Origin: Phycisphaera sp.
Lineage (GTDB): Bacteria > Planctomycetota > Phycisphaerae > Phycisphaerales > UBA1924
Length of the DNA stretch: 64,000 nt
Direction: 5' to 3'
NCBI GenBank assembly: GCA_025916675.1
Contig: CP098402.1
Span: 2,351,205 to 2,415,204, forward strand
Position numbers and translations under genes: made by a program. Position 1 is the stretch's first letter; each line of letters opens with the position of its first letter. The notes beneath the pieces are model-generated. The model was not told the DNA's origin. It saw nothing but the letters and a program-made list of their open reading frames with translations, and did no database searches. Positions 1 through 10,282 of the stretch are shown here, piece after piece.

Positions 1-588
1 GGTCGCGCCGTCGAGCGTGAGGACGATCTGCGCGTCCGCGACGCCGTCCAGGTCGCTGATGTCATACATCTGGGTTGCGAAGTCGCCGGTCAGGTCGAGC
101 CCGGCCTCGATGGTCGAGACGAGCGTGCCGCCGTCGAACAGGTCGATGGTGATCATGCTGAAGCCGGTGCTCGTGCGGCGGGCATCAAACTGGAAGGCGA
201 GGTCTTCGAGGCCCGCGGCGTTGAAGCTGGCGATGACCATCGAGCCGTTGTTGAACGTGTCGGTGCCGCCCTGGATGGCCAGCGAGCCGCCGCTGCCCTC
301 GCCGAACTGGGCACCCAGGTCGGTGCCGCTAAAGGACTGGACCCAGCGGAGCACCTCGTCGCCGCCGCCGCTGAGTGTGGTCTCGTCGAGGATGCCGCCC
401 ATCAGCGAGATCTCGGCCGTGCCGGCCTGATCGCCGAACTCGGCCGGGAAGGGGAATTCGTCGGCGGTGTAGCCGAAGCCGCCGCCGGGCAGCGACTGGT
501 TGTTGAAGGACCAGTAGGCGACGTCGCTCTGGGCGGACACGGTGGTGGCGGCGGCGGCCAGGGCCACGAGGGCGAAGGCGGTCTTCAT
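1..588 (-). CDS. Secreted protein, partial (C-terminus outside window)
   Basis: The reading frame is open from an ATG at 588 to the window edge, giving 196 residues without a stop. It begins with a short basic N-terminus and an Ala/Val-rich hydrophobic stretch ending in VSAQ at residue 20, which looks like a Sec signal peptide with cleavage near residue 20. The mature part is rich in Gly, Asp and Thr and looks beta-strand-rich, like exported lectin-type proteins of planctomycetes that often end in a PEP-CTERM-like signal. That end is not visible here. I do not recognise a specific family. The function is unknown; export is the only supported inference. Confidence 0.75.
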   Translation of the reverse strand, partial: MKTAFALVALAAAATTVSAQSDVAYWSFNNQSLPGGGFGYTADEFPFPAEFGDQAGTAEISLMGGILDETTLSGGGDEVLRWVQSFSGTDLGAQFGEGSGGSLAIQGGTDTFNNGSMVIASFNAAGLEDLAFQFDARRTSTGFSMITIDLFDGGTLVSTIEAGLDLTGDFATQMYDISDLDGVADAQIVLTLDGAT

Positions 589-880
589 GATCGTCTCTCT
601 CCGTTGGGAATGAGCCAGGATGGGTCGCCGTGGAGCCACACCGCCCCACGCGCAATCTTTGCGCAATCCTATCGCTGTCCGCCGCTCAAGCCCGGCCGGA
701 ACCTGGCCTGGGTGGCTGGTTTCATGGAATCTTGACGGTTGGTGTCGGGTGTGGGTGGAAGTGGTTGAAACAGATGGTGTTCTGGCTCCATCCGAGCCCC
801 AGCCACTAGCCGGGGATCTCCTTAGGACCGGGCGCCAAAGACCCGCTCGCTTGCGCTCGGGGCTCGGCCGGAGCCGTCGT

Positions 881-2191
881 CTACTCGACCACCCGCCATT
901 CCTTCCCCTCCCGCTCCACACGCCGGTACAGCGTGTCGCGCTCGACGGGCGTGAAGCCGGCCTCGCGGATGGCGCGTTGGAGGTCGAGGCTGGTCGTCTC
1001 CTGGTGCGTGCTGGCGCCGCCGACCTTGGTGATGTCGTACCACACGACAGTGCCGTCGATGTCGTCGGCGCCGGCCTCAAGCATCAACTGGGCCATGCTC
1101 AGGGTCTGCATGATCCAGAACGCTTTGACATGCGGGAAGTTGTCGAGCATCAGGCGGGCGATGGCGATGGTGCGCAGGTTCTCCAGACCGGTCGGGCCGT
1201 AGAGGTGCTCCATCTCGCTGCCGTCGGGGAAGAAGGGCAGGGGCGTGATGGTCTGGAAGTAGCCGGCCTTGCCTGCGGCCATGGCGGGCGTGGGCTTGGG
1301 TGTGCCCTCACGTGAGAGCGTGATGACCGGCGCGGTGACGTTGGCGGTCGCGGGAAGGCCGGGCTCGATGAAGCCGTCTTCGCCCGTGTAGCCCAACCGC
1401 TCGAGCGCCTGATCCTGCGCGCGGCGGAGGATCTCCATGTGCACCAGCCGCTCACGGCGCTGATCGATATGGCCGTAGAGGATGGTCGCGTTGGTGTTCA
1501 GGCCAAGCTCGTGCGCAACCAGATGCACGTCGAGCCACTCGTCGCTGCGGATCTTGCCCTTGTACGCCTCGTCGTGCACGCGGTCGTCAAAGACCTCGGC
1601 CCCGCCGCCGGGCAGGGAGTCGAGGCCCGCGGCCTTGAGCTCGCTGAGCACCCAGCGGATGCCGGCTTGGCGGTCGTCGCGCTTGTACTTCTTCGCAATC
1701 TTCGCAAGATGCACGATCTCGACGGCGGTCAGTGCCTTGATGTGCAGGGTGGGCGCGGCCTCCTTGATGGTCCGCATCATCTCGGTGTAATAGTCCCACG
1801 GCAGGTAGGGGTGCAGCCCGCCGACGATGTGCATCTCGGTGGCGCCGCTCTCGATGGCACCCTTGGCCTGATCACGGATGTAGTCCATGTCGCGCGTGTA
1901 CGCGCCGTCGTCGCCCTTCTTGCGGTAGAACTCGCAGAACTTGCAGCTCAGCGCGCAGACGTTGCTGTAGTTCATGTGGCGGTTGATGTTGTAGTAGGCC
2001 GCATCGCCGTGGATGCGGCGGCGGACGAAGTCGGCCAGCGCGAGCACGCCCCAGACGTCGTCGGTGGCGTACAGCACCTCGCCGTCGTCGAGCGAGAGAC
2101 GCTGCCCCGCTTCGACCTTCGATCGGATGGCCTCCAAGCGAGGATCGGACAGGGAAGCCGTGGTCGGGATGGGCAGTGGTGCGATCGACAT
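881..2191 (-). CDS. mqnE: Aminofutalosine synthase, radical SAM enzyme
   Basis: MqnE joins a SAM-derived adenosyl radical to 3-[(1-carboxyvinyl)oxy]benzoate to make aminofutalosine, an early step of the futalosine route to menaquinone. The 436-residue protein has the radical SAM motif CxxxCxxC at C79, C83 and C86, followed by segments typical of MqnE, including MHIVGGLHP and the PGGGAEVFDDRVHDEAYKGK region. Between the central barrel and the FQTITPL-like segment there is an extra stretch of roughly 45 residues that is Pro/Ala/Thr-rich compared with the usual family layout. The ATG at 2191 is preferred over an in-frame TTG at 2218. No other men or mqn gene is adjacent, so the pathway is scattered. 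Confidence 0.9.
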   Translation of the reverse strand: MSIAPLPIPTTASLSDPRLEAIRSKVEAGQRLSLDDGEVLYATDDVWGVLALADFVRRRIHGDAAYYNINRHMNYSNVCALSCKFCEFYRKKGDDGAYTRDMDYIRDQAKGAIESGATEMHIVGGLHPYLPWDYYTEMMRTIKEAAPTLHIKALTAVEIVHLAKIAKKYKRDDRQAGIRWVLSELKAAGLDSLPGGGAEVFDDRVHDEAYKGKIRSDEWLDVHLVAHELGLNTNATILYGHIDQRRERLVHMEILRRAQDQALERLGYTGEDGFIEPGLPATANVTAPVITLSREGTPKPTPAMAAGKAGYFQTITPLPFFPDGSEMEHLYGPTGLENLRTIAIARLMLDNFPHVKAFWIMQTLSMAQLMLEAGADDIDGTVVWYDITKVGGASTHQETTSLDLQRAIREAGFTPVERDTLYRRVEREGKEWRVVE

Positions 2192-2317
2192 GCTCAAATC
2201 ATAGCAATCGGCGATCAAGTTTCAAAAATTCCTGAAAATACAAAATACCAACCCGTCCGACGTTATCAGGACTTCGATTTGGAAGTGGATCGCCCCGTTT
2301 CCGAGTACATTAGCAGC

Positions 2318-2623
2318 ATGACGTTCTGGCTCTGGGTCATCCTGGCGTTCATTGGCGGCATCGCCGTCGCGGCTGTAGTATGGCCCAGGCTTGCCCGCAT
2401 CATCCGATCGACCCCACCCGCCGACTTGCCCGAACAACTCGCCCCTGGCTGGCACGCCTGCTGCACGCGGTGCGGCCGGACCCGGACGCTCGCCAGCGTC
2501 GGGGGCATCCGGCTGGGCGGCAACCGGTCGGCGGTTAAGGCAACCCTCGGCTGGTGCCGGGGATGCAAGGGCTTGCGACTGGTCCGGATAGTTCATCAAG
2601 ATCGGCTCGAAGCAAACCCTTAA
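2318..2623 (+). CDS. Small membrane-anchored zinc-ribbon-like protein
   Basis: This is a 101-residue protein. Residues 3 to about 24 form one hydrophobic segment with Trp, Ile and Val, likely a membrane anchor. The soluble part has Cys pairs CCTRC and CRGC separated by about 30 residues, consistent with a small zinc ribbon, and ends in a basic tail. It is transcribed divergently from mqnE across a 126-bp AT-richer gap that probably holds both promoters. I do not recognise the family. The ATG at 2318 follows an AT-rich stretch without a clear ribosome-binding site. Function unknown. Confidence 0.6.
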   Translation: MTFWLWVILAFIGGIAVAAVVWPRLARIIRSTPPADLPEQLAPGWHACCTRCGRTRTLASVGGIRLGGNRSAVKATLGWCRGCKGLRLVRIVHQDRLEANP

Positions 2624-2639
2624 GCCGAGCCAGGCATGT

Positions 2640-3197
2640 TCAGGGCCGCTGAGACCACGGTTCGAGTTGCCCGACCACATGCCAGGACGCCCTCCGATCG
2701 ATGGCTTCCAGCACGCCTTGGCTGATCTCCTGGTCGGTCAGCCACCGAGAGCGGCCGGCATCGACGACGAAGCCCAAGACCACCCGCCGGTACGCCACGC
2801 CGGGCACGCTGGCGATCTCGTCGTCGCCCGGTGCCCGCCCCGCGGCGCTGCCTTGCACGTGGTAGAAGTCCACGGAATCGGCGAGCCCGGTCACCAGCGA
2901 GGCCAGTTGCTGGGGCGCTTCCGGGGCCGTCGAGTGGACCCACGCGACGACCACATCAACCGGCAGCACGCTCCGCACGGCGTCTGCGAACGCCTTCGCA
3001 TCGGTGTAATCGGCTCTGAGCGGCGTCACGCCGGGCAGGCTTGCGAGCGCATCGAGCCTCGTTGGGCCCCGGGCCAACACGGCCACCTGCCAGCCTCGGG
3101 CCGCCAGGGCCTCGACCACGCCGGCGAGCATGCCCGTGCCGCCGACCACGAGCGCTCTGTTATTGTCCCCGGGGGTGGAATGGTCTTGGGCGTTCAT
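2640..3197 (-). CDS. Short NAD(P)-binding Rossmann protein (SDR-like)
   Basis: This is a 185-residue protein. Residues 14-40 carry a Rossmann dinucleotide-binding signature, VVGGTGMLAG followed by VAVLAR, as in atypical short-chain dehydrogenases. There is no clear YxxxK catalytic pair; the middle contains WVHSTAP and FYHVQGSAAG. It is much shorter than classic SDR enzymes (about 250 residues), which fits small SDR-like oxidoreductases that sense or modify a cofactor. The ATG at 3197 is chosen because the longer frame upstream runs through non-coding sequence shared with the next gene's leader. It ends 16 bases from the end of the convergent small membrane gene. Substrate unknown. Confidence 0.65.
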   Translation of the reverse strand: MNAQDHSTPGDNNRALVVGGTGMLAGVVEALAARGWQVAVLARGPTRLDALASLPGVTPLRADYTDAKAFADAVRSVLPVDVVVAWVHSTAPEAPQQLASLVTGLADSVDFYHVQGSAAGRAPGDDEIASVPGVAYRRVVLGFVVDAGRSRWLTDQEISQGVLEAIDRRASWHVVGQLEPWSQRP

Positions 3198-3286
3198 CGA
3201 AAGACAATACGGTGCGCCGATCCGGCCGATGGCTGGTATGCTGTCCCCAGTCCGCACGCCGATCACCCTTGCCGGGAGCCCTCGCC

Positions 3287-3901
3287 ATGGAACACGACCC
3301 TGCCCCGCCACCGGCCGTGCCGGCTCATGCACCGCCCACGCTGCCGACCGCCCCGCTGGCCGCCCACCGATCAAGTTGGCCGAAGGTGCTGGGCATCCTG
3401 TGCTGCGTGTTCGCGGGTGTCGGGCTGCTGATGCGGCTGTTCCAGACCGCCGGCGTGTTCGCGATGCAGCATCTGCCGATCGATGAGTGGATGAAGCCGC
3501 CGGCCCACCTGACCGGAGCGCTGATCGCGTTGTCGATCGCCGGATTCCTTATCACGGTGATCCACTTGGCCCTTGGCATCCAACTGTTGCGACGCCGGCC
3601 GAGCGCGATGGCTCTGGCGATCGCGTTCCTCGTGATCGTGGTCGTGCTGCACATCCCCAATTCGATCGTGCAGTGGCAGGTGCAGCAAGCGCAGATGCAA
3701 GGCATGCAGCAGCAGATGGCCCAGCAGTCCCAGGGCGGCGCGCCGCCACCGGCGATGCCCGTGCTCGGGTCGGGCTTCGGGCTGGCCATGGGGGTCATCG
3801 GCGGGCTGTTTGCCATCGCGTGGCCAACATTCCTGATCATCTGGCTGGTCTTGCCCGGTCACCGGCGCGAGCTCCGCGAGGAGGCTCGCATCAACCCATG
3901 A
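3287..3901 (+). CDS. Small multi-pass membrane protein
   Basis: The 204-residue protein begins with a Pro/Ala-rich cytoplasmic N-terminus of about 30 residues. Four hydrophobic segments follow, near residues 36-55, 78-100, 108-125 and 163-190. Between the third and fourth is a Gln/Met-rich loop (many QQ and MQ pairs). No enzymatic motif is visible. It overlaps the next gene by the four bases ATGA at 3898-3901, so the two are almost certainly co-transcribed and translationally coupled. The partner is also a membrane protein with zinc ribbons, so they may work together. Function unknown. Confidence 0.7.
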   Translation: MEHDPAPPPAVPAHAPPTLPTAPLAAHRSSWPKVLGILCCVFAGVGLLMRLFQTAGVFAMQHLPIDEWMKPPAHLTGALIALSIAGFLITVIHLALGIQLLRRRPSAMALAIAFLVIVVVLHIPNSIVQWQVQQAQMQGMQQQMAQQSQGGAPPPAMPVLGSGFGLAMGVIGGLFAIAWPTFLIIWLVLPGHRRELREEARINP

Positions 3902-5343
3902 AGTGCCCCGGCTGCGAGTACGAGTTGTGGAACCTCAAGGCCGGCCCCTGCCCCGAGTGCGGACGGCCGTTCAAGCCCAGCGAGTTCGACTTCCTGGCCA
4001 ACGCCGTCAAGTTCTGCTGCCCGCACTGCTCGCAAGCCTACTACGGCACGGGCGAGAAGGGTGAGCTCGAGCCAAGCGAATTCGATTGCGTGTCGTGCGG
4101 CGGGCACGTCACCATCGACGACATGCTGCTTCTGCCGGCCGACGCGCTGGGCAAGCGCGAGCCCACGCGATCGACCAACCCCTGGCTCGACCCGCACCGA
4201 AAGCGCCGCTGGTTCGGCGCGATCGCCGCGGGCATCGGCCAGCCGGGACGGATGCTCGAGGCGACACCAGTCTTCGGCACCACGGGCAAGGCGGTGGTCT
4301 TCGCGTCGCTGAACTTCTTCATGGCCGGGCTGCTGGGCATCGTAATGGGCGTCCTGCTCATGATCGCCAGCGGGGGCTCGGGCGTTGGGGTGCTGGCCTT
4401 CATGCTGATTTCCGGCGTGCTCGTGCCCGCGCTGTACATGTTCCTGTGGGCGGCGGTCACCCACGGCGTGCTGAAGCTGTTCCGCCAGTCCACGCCCGAC
4501 GGCATGGGGCGGACGCTCCAGGCCATCGCGTTCACCAGCGGCGCGTGGATGTTCGCGCTCATCCCGTGCATGGGCTGGTTCCTGGGGTTTGTCGCCTGGA
4601 CGGCGTGCGCCCCCGCGGCGGTGCGGGCGGCGCACAAGTGCCGGCTGGGTTCGGCCATCGTGGCCACGCTCGTGCTCCCGGTGATCACCGCCGCCACGGG
4701 CATCGGGCTGTACGCGTGGATGATCTTCGGAACCATGGGTGGCCTGGGTACCACCAGTTCATATTACAGCCCCGTGCCCCCGCCCGGTTGGGCACAGGGC
4801 ACCGGGCTCGACCCTGACGTCGTCGCCCTCGTCGACGAGTTGAGGTACGGCGTGAATTACGGGTCTCCCCCTCTCCACGGCGCAGGCCTCATGGACCCGG
4901 CGATGGGCATCACGCATCGCGCTTTCTCGGAGCCCTCGACCCCTGACGTGACCATCGGCTCGCACACCGCCAGCACCCTCGAAGCCATGCGACCGCGCGA
5001 TCGCGAGGCGGCGCTGGCGGCCATTACATCAAGTTGGCCGGCCGACGTAACCGCCCATCGCGTAGGTCGGCTGATCTTCACCCACCACGGCATCAAGCCG
5101 GGCGACGATCCGGGCCTGACACTGCTCATCGTCATGCCCGCGACGCCGGGCGGCGATTGGCACTCGATCCACATGACCGGCTGGCAGTCGAGTTCGATGC
5201 TACCGATGTACAGGATCGGCATGGAAAACACGAGCCGCGTGGCCGCCGGCCTGCCGCCCCTGCCCGACCTGAACACCATGACCAGCGGCACCGGCCCGTG
5301 GACGGCCGCGGACGGCGTCCCGCCGCCACCGCCGCCACCCTGA
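3898..5343 (+). CDS. Zinc-ribbon and YIP1-like membrane protein
   Basis: A 481-residue protein. The N-terminus has a planctomycete-style zinc ribbon, CPGCEYEL with CPECGRPF, then a second ribbon pair CCPHC and CVSCGG at about residues 40-66. From about residue 130 to 300 there are five or so hydrophobic segments arranged like YIP1-type membrane domains, with a polar Phe-rich helix between. The C-terminal 180 residues are extracytoplasmic or soluble and end in a run of prolines. The ATG overlaps the stop of the upstream membrane gene. YIP1 proteins in bacteria are poorly understood; the exact role is unknown. Confidence 0.7.
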   Translation: MKCPGCEYELWNLKAGPCPECGRPFKPSEFDFLANAVKFCCPHCSQAYYGTGEKGELEPSEFDCVSCGGHVTIDDMLLLPADALGKREPTRSTNPWLDPHRKRRWFGAIAAGIGQPGRMLEATPVFGTTGKAVVFASLNFFMAGLLGIVMGVLLMIASGGSGVGVLAFMLISGVLVPALYMFLWAAVTHGVLKLFRQSTPDGMGRTLQAIAFTSGAWMFALIPCMGWFLGFVAWTACAPAAVRAAHKCRLGSAIVATLVLPVITAATGIGLYAWMIFGTMGGLGTTSSYYSPVPPPGWAQGTGLDPDVVALVDELRYGVNYGSPPLHGAGLMDPAMGITHRAFSEPSTPDVTIGSHTASTLEAMRPRDREAALAAITSSWPADVTAHRVGRLIFTHHGIKPGDDPGLTLLIVMPATPGGDWHSIHMTGWQSSSMLPMYRIGMENTSRVAAGLPPLPDLNTMTSGTGPWTAADGVPPPPPPP

Positions 5344-5522
5344 CTCCAAATGGCAGCCTGCCAGATCGGCACCGGGTTGCCAGGGCCTGCATCCCGACAC
5401 CCCTCTCGCGGCGTTTCAGGGCCGTTGGGCCGCATGATTTCCGTTGGCATCGCCCTTGCAACACCTCTGAGTACGGAAGGCCGCGGGGCCGGCCGGCCGG
5501 TCTTGTAAGGAGGGCCACAACC

Positions 5523-7433
5523 ATGTCAAAAATCATCGGAATCGACCTGGGCACGACCAACTCGGTCGTGGCCGTCATGGAAGGCAGCGAGGCCAAGGTG
5601 CTCATCAACGCCTCGGGCAACCGCACGACCCCCTCGGTCGTCGCGTTCACCGACAAGGGCGAGCGCCTGGTGGGCCAGCAGGCCAAGCACCAGCAGGTGA
5701 CCAACCCCAAGAACACCGTCTACTCGATCAAGCGCTTCATGGGCCGCCGCCATAAGGAGGTCGCCAGCGAAGAGAAGAACGTGCCCTACGAGGTCACCGG
5801 CGGGCCCGACGAGTTCGTGAACGTCACCGTGCGGGGCGAGAGCTACACGCCCCAGCAGATCAGCGCGTTCATCCTCCAGGAACTCAAAAAGGTCGCCGAG
5901 GACTACCTGGGCGAGGAGGTTACCGAGGCGGTCATCACCGTCCCGGCCTACTTCAACGACAGCCAGCGGCAGGCGACCAAGGACGCCGGCGAGATCGCGG
6001 GCCTGACCGTCAAGCGCATCATCAACGAGCCCACCGCCGCCGCGCTGGCGTACGGCCTCGACCGCAAGAAGAGCGAGAAGGTCGCCGTCTTCGACCTTGG
6101 TGGTGGTACGTTCGACATCTCCATCCTCGACGTCGCCGACGGCGTGTTCGAGGTCTTGAGCACCAACGGCGACACCCACCTGGGCGGCGACGACTGGGAT
6201 CAGCGCCTCATCAACTACCTGGCCGACGAGTTCAAGCGGCAGGAGGGCGTCGACGTCCGCGACGACGCCATGGCTCTGCAACGCCTGAAGGAAGCCGCCG
6301 AGAAGGCCAAGGTCGAGCTCTCGACCATGCAGGAGACCTCAATCAACCTGCCGTTCATCACGGCGACCGATACCGGCCCCAAGCACCTGCAGATCTCGCT
6401 GACGCGCAGCAAGTTCGAGAGCCTGTGCGAGGACCTGTACAAGCGGCTCCGCGAGCCCTGCCTGGCGGCCATCAAGGACTCGAAGCTCGACGCGAGCAAG
6501 ATCGACGAGATCGTGCTGGTCGGCGGCAGCACCCGCATGCCCAAGGTGCAGGCCATCGCCAAGGAGATCTTCGGCAAGGAGCCCAACAAGACCGTGAACC
6601 CCGACGAGGTGGTGGCCGTGGGCGCCGCCGTCCAGGGCGGCGTGCTCAAGGGCGACGTGAAGGACGTGCTGCTGCTGGACGTCACGCCCCTTTCGCTGGG
6701 TGTCGAGACCATGGGCGGCGTGATGACCCCGCTCATCGAGCGCAACACGACCATCCCCACCAAGAAGAGCGAGACCTTCTCGACGGCCACCGACAACCAG
6801 CCCAGCGTGACCATCAAGGTCTCTCAAGGTGAACGCAAGATGGCCAGCGACAACCGATTGCTGGGCCAGTTCGACCTCGAGGGCATCCCGCCCTCACCCC
6901 GCGGCATGCCGCAGATCGAGGTCGAGTTCAACATCGACGCCAACGGCATCTTGCAGGTCACCGCGACCGAGAAGAAGACCGGCAAGAGCGCGGACATCAA
7001 GATCACCAACTCGGGCGGCCTGTCCGAGGAGGAGATCGATAAGATGAAGCGTGACGCCGAGGTCCACGCCGAAGAGGACGAGAAGCGTCGCAAGGTGGTC
7101 GAAGCCAAGAACCGCGGCGACAGCATGCTGCACCAGACCCGCAGCGCGCTCGACGAGCACGGCGACAAGGTCAGCGGCGACGTCCGCAGCAGCATCGAGA
7201 GCGCCCTGTCGAATCTTGAGAGCAAGCTCAAGGAGGACGACATCGCCGCCATCGAGGCCGCGACCAAGGAGCTCGAGACCGCCAGCATGGAGCTGGGCAA
7301 GGCCGTGTACGAGGCCCAGGCCGCCGCCGGTGGCGGCGACGGTGCCGCCAGCCAGGCCGAGCCCAAGGATGCCGCCGAGAACGACGACGACGTGATCGAC
7401 GCGGAGTTCAAGGTGAAGGACGAGGACAAGTAG
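5523..7433 (+). CDS. dnaK: Molecular chaperone DnaK (Hsp70)
   Basis: DnaK binds unfolded hydrophobic peptides in an ATP-controlled cycle with DnaJ and GrpE. The 636-residue length is normal. The ATPase domain shows the phosphate-binding motif [10 protein letters not shown] at the N-terminus, the [17 protein letters not shown] segment, and [10 protein letters not shown]. The substrate-binding domain has the [14 protein letters not shown] linker region, and the C-terminus has the acidic tail containing DVIDAEF. The ATG at 5523 follows AGGAGGG by 8 bases. No CIRCE-type inverted repeat is visible in the 180-bp upstream gap, so HrcA control is not supported by this sequence. dnaJ and grpE are not adjacent. 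A strong terminator follows. Confidence 0.98.
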   Translation: MSKIIGIDLGTTNSVVAVMEGSEAKVLINASGNRTTPSVVAFTDKGERLVGQQAKHQQVTNPKNTVYSIKRFMGRRHKEVASEEKNVPYEVTGGPDEFVNVTVRGESYTPQQISAFILQELKKVAEDYLGEEVTEAVITVPAYFNDSQRQATKDAGEIAGLTVKRIINEPTAAALAYGLDRKKSEKVAVFDLGGGTFDISILDVADGVFEVLSTNGDTHLGGDDWDQRLINYLADEFKRQEGVDVRDDAMALQRLKEAAEKAKVELSTMQETSINLPFITATDTGPKHLQISLTRSKFESLCEDLYKRLREPCLAAIKDSKLDASKIDEIVLVGGSTRMPKVQAIAKEIFGKEPNKTVNPDEVVAVGAAVQGGVLKGDVKDVLLLDVTPLSLGVETMGGVMTPLIERNTTIPTKKSETFSTATDNQPSVTIKVSQGERKMASDNRLLGQFDLEGIPPSPRGMPQIEVEFNIDANGILQVTATEKKTGKSADIKITNSGGLSEEEIDKMKRDAEVHAEEDEKRRKVVEAKNRGDSMLHQTRSALDEHGDKVSGDVRSSIESALSNLESKLKEDDIAAIEAATKELETASMELGKAVYEAQAAAGGGDGAASQAEPKDAAENDDDVIDAEFKVKDEDK

Positions 7434-7464
7434 GTCTCGCCAGTCCAAGCCTTTCAAGAACACG

Positions 7465-7498
7465 AACGCCGAGCGCTGGCTTGCCAACGCTCGGCGTT
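7465..7498 (+). terminator. Rho-independent terminator after dnaK
   Basis: An 11-bp perfect stem (AACGCCGAGCG at 7465-7475 with CGCTCGGCGTT at 7488-7498) encloses a 12-base loop and runs into a TTTT tract. It lies 31 bases after the dnaK stop. It also separates dnaK from the convergent gene ending at 7535. Confidence 0.9.
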
Positions 7499-7534
7499 TT
7501 CAATCGAATCGATTTCTTTGATGATCGGCAAGGA

Positions 7535-10138
7535 TCAGACGCACCCCGCATCGAACGCGTTCTGGAACGCCAGGAAGTCGAAGATCGTGAAGGCGCCATC
7601 GCCGTCAAAGTCGGCCGCCGGGTCCATCGCGTCGAAGGCGTTCTGGAAGGCGAGGAAGTCGAAGATGGTGAGGGCGCCGTCGCCGTCGAGGTCGGCGGGG
7701 CAGGCGGGCGCCTCGCACGACCAGCGCGCGATCGCGCTCGACGCGACACCGCCGGCAACCCGGAACCGTCCGCCCGCATAGACGGCCGCACGGCCTCCTT
7801 CGACAACGCTGACGATCGCGTCGACCTGCGTGCTCACACCGACGCCCTTCGGACCTTCGAGGGGCGACCAGTCCTGGCCGTCCCACCGCGCGATGCGATT
7901 GACCGTCCGACCTCCGGCCCCGCTGAACGAGCCGCCCGCATACAACGCCGGCCCATTCGAATCGACCAACGCCTCGAGCGTCTCGATGCGGCCGCGGACG
8001 CCGATGCCCCCGGGCGCGACCAGCGGCGTCCATTGCACGCCGTCCCACCGCGCGATGCGGTCGACCTCCACCCCGCCCGCCGTGTCGAAGAGGCCGCCAA
8101 CATACAACGCGGGGCCGGAGCCATCGTCGTACACCGCGAGCCCCCAGGCCTCCCGTGAAAGCCCCTCGCCCATCGGGCCGGCGACCGCCGACCATGCCGA
8201 TCCATCCCAACGCGCGATGGAACTCGCCGGGACGCCGCCCGCCTGCGTGAAGTTGCCAGCCACGTACAGCGCCGGGCCGTTCCCATCATCGAAGACAGCG
8301 AGCGACCTGATCTGGCCGTCGACGCCCACACCGGCGGGGCCGGCCAGGGGCACGTACTGCGCACCGTCCCACTTCGCGATCCGGTTGACAACCGCGCCAT
8401 CCGCCTCGGTGAACCCACCCGCGAGATAGAGGGCCGGGCCCGTTCCATCATCGAAGCCGGCCAGCGCGCTGATGCTGCCGCCGGTGGCGCCCCCACCGCC
8501 GGGGCCGAGCAATGGCTGCCAACGCAGGCCCTCGCGGCGCGCGAGCGTGCCAACGTCCAAACCGCTCGGGGTACGGAACGTACCGGCCAGATACAGGGCG
8601 TCGCCGGCCCCATCATCAAACTCATGCATCACCCGCGCCGACCACACACGCGCATCGCCCTCGGTGACCGGCTCGACCCATCGCTCGCCGGTCCACCGCG
8701 CCCAGATGCTCCGGATCTCTCCGGATGGCTCGAACGCGCCGGCCGCCGCGTACAACACGTCCACGCCGCCCTCGTTCGACACCAGAAGGTCCGACACGCT
8801 GTTGAGCCCATTGCCCACGATCGGCAGGAAGCTCTCCCACCCCGCCCCCGGACGCAACCGCGCGGCCCGCAGGGCGCCAATCGTGTCGATCTGCTCGAAG
8901 TCGCCGCCCACGAAGAGGGCCGGCCCGTCGCCGCCATCCCATGCCGCCAGGGCGTACACACGGCCGTCGAAATCCGAACGGACGTCACCGGGCGGCGCCG
9001 ACCACTGCGCCCCGTCCCAACGCGCCACATCGGCGAAGACGCCGCCGGCCGAGAAGAACTGGCCGCCGGCGTACAGGTGCTCGCCCTGGCCATCGTCGAA
9101 GGTGGCCAGCGCGAACACGGCGTTGGTCGTGCCCGTGCCGCTGGGACCATCGAGCGTCTCCCAGTCGGCGCCATCCCATCGGACGATGTAGTTCGCCGTG
9201 GCCCCGCGTTCGAACTCCCGGAAGAAGCCGCCCACGTACAGCGCATCGCCCCGGCCGTCGTCATAGATCTCCAGGTCGTAGACGGTGCCATCCACGCCCG
9301 TGCCGCCGGCCGTCCCGCCGCCTGGGGTGCGCAGGCCGCGCCACGCGGTTCCGTCCCATCGGGCGAGGTTGTTGGCCAGCTCGCCATCGACGGTCTCGAA
9401 CAGGCCGCCCGCGTAGAGCGATGGTCCCGAGCCGTCGTCGAAGGTCCCGATGGTCTGGATGCTGCCCGAGGTGCCACTGGGCCGCGCGAAGCCCGAGCCG
9501 CCCGCGGGCATGACCATGGACCAATCGCCGCCGTCCCATCGCGCTACGCCGTAGGGCGCGCCGCCGGCCGCGCTCAGCCGCGTGCTGGCAAAGAGCGCTG
9601 CCCCCGAGCCATCATCCCCGGCGTGCAGGGCGTCGACGCCCGATCGAGCGGACGCCCCCGAAGCCCCCTGCACGGCGGACCACGCCGAGCCGTCCCACCG
9701 TGCGAGGTACTCGGCGGGGACCCCGCCGGCGGTTCGGAACTCTCCGCCCACGTACAGCGCCGGACCAGCCCCGTCGTCGTACACGGCCATGGACCACACG
9801 ATCCGGTCGACGCCCACGCCATCGGACCCCTCCAGCCCCGCCCACCGCGTGCCGTCCCAGACCGCCACGTGGTTGACCACCTCGCAGCCCGCCGTCACGA
9901 AATCGCCCCCGACGTAGAGCTTCTCGCCTGTGCCGTCGTCGAAGGCGACGGCGGCGCGCACGTCCCAATCCAGGCCTTCCACGCAGAAGACGCCCTCGGC
10001 CCAGGTGGGCACGCACGACTGGGCGAACGCGGTCTCGCCGACGGCCAGGAACAGGGTCAGGCTCTGGGTCACGATCGCAAGCATCACGCGGGCGAGCGGG
10101 CGGGATATCGGGCGTGCGCGTTCTGATCGAATCGTCAT
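7535..10138 (-). CDS. Secreted repeat beta-propeller protein with dockerin-like tail
   Basis: An 867-residue exported protein. Residues 1-42 form a long signal peptide (basic start, Leu/Ala/Val core, ending in TAFAQ). The body is about 14 repeats of roughly 55-60 residues with the core YxGGxFxxAGG, IARWDG, W and LxGPxGxGV, and FDDGxGPAL. At least three copies are degenerate (ASTRL, YAAAGAF and a shortened one). This resembles kelch or delta-60-type repeats that fold as propellers. The last 55 residues begin CPADLDGDG and contain two copies of TIFDFLAFQNAFDA, ending in a Cys. That tail is shared with three other genes in this window. The start at 10138 fits the signal peptide. Likely a surface or extracellular binding protein; ligand unknown. 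Confidence 0.85.
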   Translation of the reverse strand: MTIRSERARPISRPLARVMLAIVTQSLTLFLAVGETAFAQSCVPTWAEGVFCVEGLDWDVRAAVAFDDGTGEKLYVGGDFVTAGCEVVNHVAVWDGTRWAGLEGSDGVGVDRIVWSMAVYDDGAGPALYVGGEFRTAGGVPAEYLARWDGSAWSAVQGASGASARSGVDALHAGDDGSGAALFASTRLSAAGGAPYGVARWDGGDWSMVMPAGGSGFARPSGTSGSIQTIGTFDDGSGPSLYAGGLFETVDGELANNLARWDGTAWRGLRTPGGGTAGGTGVDGTVYDLEIYDDGRGDALYVGGFFREFERGATANYIVRWDGADWETLDGPSGTGTTNAVFALATFDDGQGEHLYAGGQFFSAGGVFADVARWDGAQWSAPPGDVRSDFDGRVYALAAWDGGDGPALFVGGDFEQIDTIGALRAARLRPGAGWESFLPIVGNGLNSVSDLLVSNEGGVDVLYAAAGAFEPSGEIRSIWARWTGERWVEPVTEGDARVWSARVMHEFDDGAGDALYLAGTFRTPSGLDVGTLARREGLRWQPLLGPGGGGATGGSISALAGFDDGTGPALYLAGGFTEADGAVVNRIAKWDGAQYVPLAGPAGVGVDGQIRSLAVFDDGNGPALYVAGNFTQAGGVPASSIARWDGSAWSAVAGPMGEGLSREAWGLAVYDDGSGPALYVGGLFDTAGGVEVDRIARWDGVQWTPLVAPGGIGVRGRIETLEALVDSNGPALYAGGSFSGAGGRTVNRIARWDGQDWSPLEGPKGVGVSTQVDAIVSVVEGGRAAVYAGGRFRVAGGVASSAIARWSCEAPACPADLDGDGALTIFDFLAFQNAFDAMDPAADFDGDGAFTIFDFLAFQNAFDAGCV

Positions 10139-10282
10139 GGCGTGTCCTCGCGGGGTCTGTTCGGATGCTCGTGGGTGTCCAACGGGCAGCATACCAGAAA
10201 GGCCGGCTTTTGCAAAGGGATTTTGGTGGGCGCGGGCGGATCAGAGCCAGGGTCTCCGGCCCCGAGTCGGACCGTGCCACCT

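Noticed and set aside
5344-5522. Possible CIRCE element upstream of dnaK
   Set aside because: No TTAGCACTC-N9-GAGTGCTAA-like inverted repeat is present in the gap.
8624-10126. A 500-residue plus-strand frame opposite the propeller gene
   Set aside because: Its apparent repeats are the complement of the coding repeats of the real minus-strand gene.
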